A stretch of 29,798 nt of DNA from JAYODZ01 sp965660195. Its GTDB lineage: Bacteria > Pseudomonadota > Alphaproteobacteria > RS24. The notes under the pieces are model-generated. The model ran no database searches and was not told the origin of the DNA. It worked only from the letters and a program-made list of their open reading frames with translations. The DNA lies in contig CBFHZM010000018.1 of NCBI GenBank assembly GCA_965660195.1, positions 1 through 29,798 on the forward strand. Direction: 5' to 3'. Shown piece after piece: positions 23,821 to 29,798 of this stretch. Positions within the stretch are counted from its first letter, which is position 1. Each line of letters begins with the position of its first letter. The position numbers and the translations under genes were made by a program.

Positions 23821-25977
23821 ATGACCGCAGTTCAAGTTCTCCTGCCAATGGCCCTAACAGGGCCCTATGATTACGAGCTCCCGTCCAATATGGATGCGCC
23901 TGTTGGCTCGATTGTCCGCGTACCCTTAGGTAAACGGCAGGTCGATGGTGTCGTCTGGGGCGCCGCCTTGGGCGATGTCGCACCAGAGAAATTGCGGCCG
24001 ATTATAAGTTGTCACCCCGTAGCGCCATTAGCGCCCGATCTCATGGCCTTTATTGATTGGATGGCGAATTATGTCATGGCGCCGCGTGGCGCTGTGTTAA
24101 ATCAAGTGATGCGCGTGCCAACCGCTTTTGAGGCGCCACAGCCGCTACTGGCGTGGCAGGCTGGGGCGACCCGTCCGTCACGTATGACTGAGGCACGCCA
24201 GCGCGTATTTGCCGCTTTAGCCGATGCCAACTTGATACCTACGGCCGAGCTTGCCGCTCGGGCGCAGGTAAGCAACGCTGTGATTGCCGGCTTGGCACGC
24301 GATGGGCATCTCCAGGCGGTGCCGTTACCCGACGTCATGCCCGCGCAACCCAAGCTTAAACGCGACGGCATTGTTCTGACGGATGACCAGACACGCGCGG
24401 CGCGGGCACTCGCGCAGGCGGTTGAAAAAAAGACATTCTCGACGCATTTGCTCGATGGCGTGACCGGCGCAGGTAAGACCGAGGTGTATTTCGAAGCCAT
24501 TGATGCGGCGCTGGAAAGTGGCCGCCAAGCTCTGGTTTTGCTGCCTGAGATATCGCTCACCAACCAATTTTTGGAACGCTTTGCCGCCCGTTTCGGTGTG
24601 GCGCCGGCGATTTGGCACTCAGGCCTGACCATGGGCGAAAGACGCCGCCTGTGGCGCGATGTCAGCTTGGGAAAAATTACCGTTCTGGTTGGTGCCCGCT
24701 CAGCGCTGTTCCTGCCGTGGTCGGCGCTGGGGGTGATTATTGTCGATGAGGAACATGATGCTGGCTTCAAGCAAGAAGATGGCCTGATTTATAATGCGCG
24801 TGATATGGCGATTGTGCGCGCCCGCTTTGCTCATGCGGCCTGCATTCTGGCCTCTGCGACACCCTCTTTGGAGACCGCCGTAAACGCGCGCGAAGGGCGA
24901 TACCAACGCCACCATTTAGAAGCGCGGATCGGCGCCGCGGGTATGCCTGATATTGCGGTTGTCGACATGCGAAGTGCGCCGCCGGAAAAGGGTCGTTGGA
25001 TGGTGCCGCAAATGATCGAGGCAATCCGTGATCGGCTGACTAATCAGGAACAAGCCTTGGTGTTTCTCAACCGTCGCGGCTACGCACCTCTGACCATTTG
25101 CCGACAATGCGGGCATCGCTATGCCTGCGGCCAGTGCGATGCGTGGATGGTCGAACACCGCTTTCGGCGCGAGCTGATGTGCCATCATTGCGGCACGGTG
25201 GAGCCAAAGCCAGAGCAATGTGTATCTTGCGGCGCAGTCGGCACCCTAGCGGCATGCGGCCCTGGCATTGAGCGGGTCACCGAGGAAGTGATTGAGATGT
25301 TCCCGCAGGCGCGGGTGGCCGTTTTGTCGTCCGACTTGCGCGGCGGCGCGGCGGTCATGCGGCAAACCTTGGCCCAGATTACCGCGGGAGAGGTCGATAT
25401 CATTGTTGGTACGCAAATTGTCGCTAAAGGCCATCATTTCCCGCATCTCGGCTTTGTCGGGGTTGTTGACGCCGATCTCGGTCTTGGCAATGGCGATTTA
25501 CGGGCTAGCGAGCGGACTTATCAATTACTATCGCAGGTTGCTGGGCGGGCCGGGCGCGAGGCCATTAAAGGATCTGCGATGTTACAAAGCTACATGCCCG
25601 ACCATCCGGTGTTGCAGGCCTTGGTTGCTGGTGATCGCGATCAATTCTTGTCCCGCGAAGCGGCGGCGCGCGAAGCGGCGCGTATGCCGCCATTTGGCCG
25701 TCTTGCCGCTTTGATCCTATCGGCGCCGCGGCAGGAGGATGTTGTGGCTTTGAGCCATCACCTGGCGCGGAAAATACCCCGTGCCGCCGATATTGATGTA
25801 TTGGGACCTGCCCCCGCCCCGATTGCTCGCCTGCGCAACCGGTTTCGTTACAGATTTTTAGTCCGAGCGCAGCGGTCAGCGCCCATTCAGGCTTTTATCC
25901 GGCAATGGCTATTCGGTGTTAAAATGCCCGGTGGAGCTCGCCTCAGTATTGATATCGACCCTTATAATTTCCTCTGA
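23821..25977 (+). CDS. priA: primosomal protein N' (replication restart helicase PriA)
   Basis: 3'-to-5' superfamily 2 DNA helicase that reloads the replisome at stalled forks. The start taken is the ATG at 23821 (MTAVQVLLPMALTGPYDYEL), giving 718 residues, close to E. coli PriA (732). The frame is open far upstream through the antisense of fsa, and an ATG at 23757 would add 21 non-conserved residues. The N-terminal 3'-DNA-binding domain covers about 1-105. Walker A is GVTGAGKT at 213-220 and the DEAH-type box is DEEH at 309-312. Eight zinc-binding cysteines stand at 427, 430, 436, 439, 454, 457, 467 and 470. Helicase motifs VGTQIVAKGHHFP and QVAGRAGRE follow. No clear Shine-Dalgarno precedes the ATG. 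Confidence 0.95.
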   Translation: MTAVQVLLPMALTGPYDYELPSNMDAPVGSIVRVPLGKRQVDGVVWGAALGDVAPEKLRPIISCHPVAPLAPDLMAFIDWMANYVMAPRGAVLNQVMRVPTAFEAPQPLLAWQAGATRPSRMTEARQRVFAALADANLIPTAELAARAQVSNAVIAGLARDGHLQAVPLPDVMPAQPKLKRDGIVLTDDQTRAARALAQAVEKKTFSTHLLDGVTGAGKTEVYFEAIDAALESGRQALVLLPEISLTNQFLERFAARFGVAPAIWHSGLTMGERRRLWRDVSLGKITVLVGARSALFLPWSALGVIIVDEEHDAGFKQEDGLIYNARDMAIVRARFAHAACILASATPSLETAVNAREGRYQRHHLEARIGAAGMPDIAVVDMRSAPPEKGRWMVPQMIEAIRDRLTNQEQALVFLNRRGYAPLTICRQCGHRYACGQCDAWMVEHRFRRELMCHHCGTVEPKPEQCVSCGAVGTLAACGPGIERVTEEVIEMFPQARVAVLSSDLRGGAAVMRQTLAQITAGEVDIIVGTQIVAKGHHFPHLGFVGVVDADLGLGNGDLRASERTYQLLSQVAGRAGREAIKGSAMLQSYMPDHPVLQALVAGDRDQFLSREAAAREAARMPPFGRLAALILSAPRQEDVVALSHHLARKIPRAADIDVLGPAPAPIARLRNRFRYRFLVRAQRSAPIQAFIRQWLFGVKMPGGARLSIDIDPYNFL

Positions 25978-25999
25978 GACGGCTTTATGCACGGCAAAA

Positions 26000-26028
26000 T
26001 TGGAAAATATGCCGCACCGCGTTAACAA
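26000..26028 (+). promoter_or_regulatory. candidate promoter of the atp operon
   Basis: TTGGAA at 26000-26005, a 17-base spacer and TAACAA at 26023-26028 lie in the 190-base gap between priA and atpH. A second, short-spaced possibility is TTGCAA with GATAAT 15 bases later, at about 26043-26069. The leader would be about 100 to 130 bases and contains a small inverted repeat, AACGAC (26072-26077) with GTCGTT (26085-26090). The match is modest. Confidence 0.25.
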
Positions 26029-26167
26029 TTCGTCAGGAAGTGTTGCAAGAGCCGATTTCTCGTGATAATGCAACGACAGTTTTGGTCGTTCCGGTATCTC
26101 CGGCGGCGTTATTTGATCTTATAAGACCGGATGGCATTGACCTGAAGGTGGGGAGCAGCGTCAGACT

Positions 26168-26734
26168 GTGTCTAAACAAAGCAGTAAATCATCAGGAATT
26201 GCTGGTCGTTATGCGTCTGCCCTTTTTGAGCTTGTCGAAGAGCTCGGCAAAAAGGAAGCTGCACATATCACCTCAGATATGACCTCGCTGGGTCAATTGC
26301 TCGACGCGAGCGACGATTTGGTGAAATTGGTGCGCAGTCCATTGATTAGCGCGGCTGAACAAGAAGCAGCCATGCTCGCTGTGTTGGACAAAGTCGGCGC
26401 CTCGACGCTCAGCAAGAATTTTATCGGGCTCGTCATTCGTAAGAGACGGGCTTTTTTTATCGGCGATATTATCCGCCAATTCTCAGCCTTGATGGCTAAT
26501 GCGCGCAATGAGATGGTGGCCGAAGTGGCCTCTGCCAGCCCGTTGAGCGACAAACAAATCAAAGAGATTGCCGACATGCTATCAAAGCGTTTGGGTAAGA
26601 CCGTTCTTGTCAAAGCGACGATTGACGAAGACTTACTTGGTGGGCTCATTGTTAAAGCAGGAAGTCGTATGGTCGACGGCTCTCTGAAAACCAAACTTAA
26701 TTCTCTTAAACTGGCCATGAATGAGGCAGGCTGA
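26168..26734 (+). CDS. atpH: F1F0 ATP synthase delta subunit
   Basis: Delta subunit (OSCP family) joining the F1 head to the peripheral stalk of ATP synthase. The start is a GTG at 26168, with GGAG 12 bases upstream; no in-frame ATG precedes it. The 188 residues begin MSKQSSKSSGIAGRYASALFELVEE, matching the helical N-terminal domain that contacts alpha. They end DEDLLGGLIVKAGSRMVDGSLKTKLNSLKLAMN, the conserved C-terminal signature of the family. The stop overlaps the atpA ATG by one base. As in other alphaproteobacteria, the F1 genes follow priA and are separate from the F0 genes, none of which appear here. Confidence 0.95.
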   Translation: MSKQSSKSSGIAGRYASALFELVEELGKKEAAHITSDMTSLGQLLDASDDLVKLVRSPLISAAEQEAAMLAVLDKVGASTLSKNFIGLVIRKRRAFFIGDIIRQFSALMANARNEMVAEVASASPLSDKQIKEIADMLSKRLGKTVLVKATIDEDLLGGLIVKAGSRMVDGSLKTKLNSLKLAMNEAG

Positions 26735-28263
26735 TGGATATTAAAGCTTCGGAAATTTCTTCCATACTGAAACAACAAATTAAGGGTTTTGATCAGAAAT
26801 CCGAGGTCTCGGAAATCGGGCAAGTGCTGTCAGTCGGTGACGGTATTGCGCGGATTTACGGTTTGGACAATGTTCAAGCGGGTGAGATGGTTGAATTCCC
26901 TGGCGGTATCCGGGGTATGGCGCTGAACCTTGAAGAAGATAATGTGGGCGTCGTGATTTTCGGTTCTGACCGCGAAATCAGCGAAGGCGACACCGTCAAG
27001 CGGACTGGCGATATTGTGGACGTACCGGTGGGCAAAGGCCTGTTAGGCCGTGTTGTGGACCCGCTCGGCAATCCATTGGATGGGAAAGGCCCGATCGAGT
27101 CGGATGAGCGCCGTAAAGTAGATGTTAAAGCGCCGGGCATCATTCCACGGAAATCTGTGCATGAGCCGATGCAGACTGGTCTCAAAGCCATCGACGCGCT
27201 GATTCCAGTTGGTCGCGGTCAGCGCGAGCTGATTATTGGTGACCGCCAGACAGGTAAAACTGCGATCGCCATCGACACGATTTTGAACCAAAAATCGATC
27301 AACGAAGGCGATGATGAGAGTGCCAAGCTCTATTGCGTTTATGTTGCGATCGGTCAAAAACGCTCGACCGTCGCCCAGATTGTGAAAACACTCGAGGAAA
27401 ATGACGCCCTCAAATACTCAATCGTTGTTGCCGCAACAGCCTCTGATCCGGCCCCGTTGCAGTTCTTGGCGCCATTTGCGGGTTGTACAATGGCTGAGTT
27501 CTTCCGTGATAATGGAATGCATGCGCTGATCACTTATGATGATTTGTCGAAGCAAGCTGTGGCCTATCGCCAAATGTCACTGTTGTTGCGTCGTCCGCCC
27601 GGCCGTGAAGCTTACCCAGGGGACGTATTCTTCTTGCACTCGCGCCTGCTCGAGCGTGCCGCCAAGCTCAATGATGATTTTGGTGCTGGCTCGATGACGG
27701 CTTTGCCGGTGATTGAAACCCAAGCCAACGACGTGTCGGCCTATATTCCGACCAATGTGATTTCGATCACTGACGGTCAGATCTTTTTGGAAACCGACCT
27801 GTTCTACCAAGGTATTCGCCCCGCGGTGAATGTCGGTCTGTCGGTATCGCGCGTGGGTTCTGCAGCGCAGATCAAAGCGATGAAGCAGGTTGCAGGTAAA
27901 ATTAAGGGTGAGCTGGCGCAGTACCGCGAAATGGCAGCATTTGCGCAGTTCGGCTCGGACCTCGACGCCTCGACGCAACGATTGCTGAATCGTGGCTCGC
28001 GCCTGACAGAGCTTTTGAAACAAGGCCAGTTCTCGCCGCTGAAAGTGGAAGAACAAGTTGCCGTGATCTATGCCGGCGTGAACGGCTATCTCGACGATAT
28101 TGCTCTGGTTAATATTGGCCGCTTCGAAGCGGGCTTGTTGGAGCTGTTGCGTAATAAGGAAAGCGCCATTTTGGATGCTATCCGGACTGAAAAAGCGCTG
28201 TCTGAAAACACGGAGTCGACGTTACGCAAAGTCGTCGAATCCTATAAAGCAAGTTTTGCCTAA
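26734..28263 (+). CDS. atpA: F1 ATP synthase alpha subunit
   Basis: Non-catalytic nucleotide-binding subunit of F1. It has 509 residues, the usual length. The N-terminal beta-barrel (about 25-95) is followed by the nucleotide-binding domain with Walker A GDRQTGKT at 169-176, VYVAIGQKRSTVAQI, the Walker B region HALITYDDLSKQAVAYRQMSLLLRRPPGREAYPGDVF, and the arginine-finger region NVGLSVSRVGSAAQIKAMKQVAG. The C-terminal helical domain ends ESTLRKVVESYKASF. The start shares a base with the atpH stop. atpG begins 13 bases downstream, in the order delta-alpha-gamma-beta. Confidence 0.98.
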   Translation: MDIKASEISSILKQQIKGFDQKSEVSEIGQVLSVGDGIARIYGLDNVQAGEMVEFPGGIRGMALNLEEDNVGVVIFGSDREISEGDTVKRTGDIVDVPVGKGLLGRVVDPLGNPLDGKGPIESDERRKVDVKAPGIIPRKSVHEPMQTGLKAIDALIPVGRGQRELIIGDRQTGKTAIAIDTILNQKSINEGDDESAKLYCVYVAIGQKRSTVAQIVKTLEENDALKYSIVVAATASDPAPLQFLAPFAGCTMAEFFRDNGMHALITYDDLSKQAVAYRQMSLLLRRPPGREAYPGDVFFLHSRLLERAAKLNDDFGAGSMTALPVIETQANDVSAYIPTNVISITDGQIFLETDLFYQGIRPAVNVGLSVSRVGSAAQIKAMKQVAGKIKGELAQYREMAAFAQFGSDLDASTQRLLNRGSRLTELLKQGQFSPLKVEEQVAVIYAGVNGYLDDIALVNIGRFEAGLLELLRNKESAILDAIRTEKALSENTESTLRKVVESYKASFA

Positions 28264-28275
28264 TCGGAGCTAGGC

Positions 28276-29160
28276 ATGGCCTCACTTAAGGAACTTCGCA
28301 ACCGGATTTCGAGCGTTCAAGCAACGCAAAAAATCACGCGCGCCATGCAAATGGTGGCGGCATCGAAGTTGCGTCGAGCACAAGAAGCGGCTATTGCGGC
28401 GCGGCCTTATGCCGAGCGCATGGATGCCGTCCTCGGTAATTTGGTTGCCGGCATTTCCGATATTTCATCGGCACCGCGCCTCTTGGCGGGCACGGGTCAG
28501 GAGCAGTCGCATTTGCTGATCGTGGCAACGGCCGAACGCGGCTTGTGCGGTAGCTTTAATGCCTCGATCGCGCGTCTGGCGCGTGAGCATGCTCGCAAAA
28601 TGATCCGCGACGGTAAGAACGTGAAAATTTTGTGTGTTGGCCGCAAAGGTTATGATGTCTTGCGGCGCGATTTTACCAAAGGCGAATTGCTGCCGCCAAT
28701 TACTTTCCAGGGCCTGCGCGCAGTTGGTTTTGCGCAAGCCAAGCAAGTAGCGGATCAGGTACTAGCAAGTTTTGCTAATGATGAGTTTGACGTTTGCACG
28801 CTGTATTACGCGAAATTCCAATCCGTGTTACAGCAAACGCCAACCGCCCAGCAACTGATACCAGCGCGTGTCGATATTGATAATGCCGAGCCGTCTGGTG
28901 GCGATGTATGTTATGACTATGAGCCAGAAGAGAATGAAATTCTCGATACGCTTCTGCCAGGCAATGTCGCCATTCAAATCTTGCGGGCGCTCTTGGAGAA
29001 TGCTGCTTCTGAGCAGGGAGCGCGGATGAGCGCTATGGACAATGCGACGCGTAATGCGGGTGAAATGATTGATAGTTTGACAATTACCTATAACCGGTCG
29101 CGTCAGGCTCAAATTACGAAAGAACTGATTGAAATTATCTCCGGTGCGGAGGCGCTATAA
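28276..29160 (+). CDS. atpG: F1 ATP synthase gamma subunit
   Basis: Central rotor shaft of F1. The 294-residue protein begins with the conserved coiled-coil helix MASLKELRNRISSVQATQKITRAMQMVAASKLRRAQ. It ends with the matching C-terminal helix GARMSAMDNATRNAGEMIDSLTITYNRSRQAQITKELIEIISGAEAL. Between them lies the globular domain with ERGLCGSFNASIARL. Both ends are intact, so it is full length. A CGGAGC lies ahead of the ATG. It sits 13 bases after atpA and 40 bases before atpD. Confidence 0.97.
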   Translation: MASLKELRNRISSVQATQKITRAMQMVAASKLRRAQEAAIAARPYAERMDAVLGNLVAGISDISSAPRLLAGTGQEQSHLLIVATAERGLCGSFNASIARLAREHARKMIRDGKNVKILCVGRKGYDVLRRDFTKGELLPPITFQGLRAVGFAQAKQVADQVLASFANDEFDVCTLYYAKFQSVLQQTPTAQQLIPARVDIDNAEPSGGDVCYDYEPEENEILDTLLPGNVAIQILRALLENAASEQGARMSAMDNATRNAGEMIDSLTITYNRSRQAQITKELIEIISGAEAL

Positions 29161-29199
29161 GGGCGGGCTTCGGCTTCCCATATCGTAGAGGACTGAAAA

Positions 29200-29798
29200 A
29201 TGGCAAATACAGGCAAAATTACACAAGTTATTGGTGCTGTGGTGGACGTACAGTTTGGCGACAAACTGCCGGAAATCCTCAATGCCTTGGAAACCGACAA
29301 TGGCGGTAACCGCTTGGTGTTGGAGGTAGCGCAGCACCTTGGTGAGCGTACCGTGCGTACCATTGCCATGGACAATACAGAGGGTCTGGTGCGCGGTCAG
29401 ACGGTGACCGATACCGGCGCTGCGATCACTGTGCCAGTTGGCGTTGGAACGCTCGGCCGCATCATCAACGTGATCGGTGAGCCAGTGGATGANNNNNNNN
29501 NNACAGAGACTCGCGGTATTCACCAGCCTGCTCCGGAATTCGTTGAGCAGTCGACCGAGGCCGAATTGCTAGTCACCGGCATTAAAGTTGTAGACTTGCT
29601 CGCACCTTATGCCAAAGGCGGTAAAATTGGCCTGTTTGGTGGTGCTGGGGTTGGTAAAACCGTTTTGATCATGGAGCTGATTAACAACGTGGCAAAAGCA
29701 CATGGTGGTTACTCTGTGTTTGCGGGCGTTGGCGAGCGGACCCGTGAAGGTAACGACCTGTATTGGGAAATGATCGAATCCGGTGTGAACAAAGAAAA
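29200..29798 (+). CDS. atpD: F1 ATP synthase beta subunit (3'-truncated, contains an assembly gap)
   Basis: Catalytic subunit of F1. Starting at the ATG at 29200, about seven bases after GAGGAC, it reads MANTGKITQVIGAVVDVQFG, the standard opening. After 97 codons the sequence runs into ten Ns, then continues in the same frame as ETRGIHQPAPEFVEQSTEAE, through Walker A GGAGVGKT (147-154 in this window's numbering) to GERTREGNDLYWEMIESGVN at the window edge. About 200 of roughly 475 residues are present. The catalytic glutamate in GERTREGN is visible; Walker B and the C-terminal domain lie outside. The gap spacing is discussed in findings. Confidence 0.96.
   Translation, partial: MANTGKITQVIGAVVDVQFGDKLPEILNALETDNGGNRLVLEVAQHLGERTVRTIAMDNTEGLVRGQTVTDTGAAITVPVGVGTLGRIINVIGEPVDXXXXTETRGIHQPAPEFVEQSTEAELLVTGIKVVDLLAPYAKGGKIGLFGGAGVGKTVLIMELINNVAKAHGGYSVFAGVGERTREGNDLYWEMIESGVNKE
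29493..29502. other. assembly gap (10 Ns) inside atpD
   Basis: Ten ambiguous bases interrupt atpD between VIGEPVD and TETRGIHQ. The frame is kept across them, but a round number of ten suggests a placeholder rather than a measured length. Confidence 0.98.

Noticed and set aside
26040..26282. An 80-codon frame with GTG start and AGGAAG upstream, ahead of and overlapping atpH
   Set aside because: It overlaps 115 bases of the well-supported atpH in another frame, shows no recognisable domain, and its end has the composition of an out-of-frame reading of atpH. The upstream part alone is too short to judge.
1..29798. CRISPR arrays, tRNA or rRNA genes, insertion sequences, defence or biosynthetic clusters
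   Set aside because: No repeat-spacer pattern, RNA-gene signature, transposase or terminal inverted repeat was seen on either strand.

Overview
The window is chromosomal, largely core-metabolism DNA from an alphaproteobacterium, most like Rhodospirillales or related marine lineages. The evidence is gene content and order: leuCDB-asd, sdhCDAB, zapE-mdh-sucCD-sucAB-lpd, xerC/fsa facing priA, then atpHAGD. A run of ten Ns inside atpD shows this is a draft or metagenome assembly. I see no tRNA, rRNA, CRISPR array, insertion sequence or prophage, and no stretch of more than 300 bases lacks a gene.

Layout. (1) 1-4006: leucine biosynthesis leuC (5'-truncated), leuD, leuB, followed by asd (aspartate family). 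(2) 4023-4835, minus strand: a PdxY-type pyridoxal kinase. (3) 4899-6805: a translationally coupled pair, a CitE-like malyl-CoA lyase/thioesterase and a double-hotdog mesaconyl-CoA hydratase, both enzymes of the ethylmalonyl-CoA pathway. (4) 6876-10366: a clear promoter and sdhCDAB, respiratory complex II. (5) 10426-11856: a small accessory island with a thioredoxin-type arsenate reductase overlapping an aquaglyceroporin, then a DUF6868-like small membrane protein broken by a one-base frameshift. (6) 11969-14191: zapE and mdh, closed by a strong intrinsic terminator. (7) 14440-22093: sucC, sucD, sucA, odhB, lpdA, behind a 190-base control region. (8) 22103-23714, minus strand: xerC and a transaldolase-like fsa. 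(9) 23821-25977: priA, divergent from fsa. (10) 26168-end: atpH, atpA, atpG and the start of atpD.

How the genes work together. The 2-oxoglutarate dehydrogenase complex (sucA, odhB, lpdA), succinyl-CoA synthetase, succinate dehydrogenase and malate dehydrogenase make up a large part of the TCA cycle. Complex II passes electrons to quinone and the F1 ATP synthase genes follow downstream. The malyl-CoA/mesaconyl-CoA pair would feed C2 and C3 units into the same C4 pool. The arsenic pair and the broken small membrane protein are the only clearly accessory genes.

I did not find a convincing new biological system. The items most worth a second look are the frameshifted DUF6868-like gene, the regulator-less arsC-aquaporin pair, the ethylmalonyl-CoA genes next to sdh, and the probable under-sized assembly gap in atpD.
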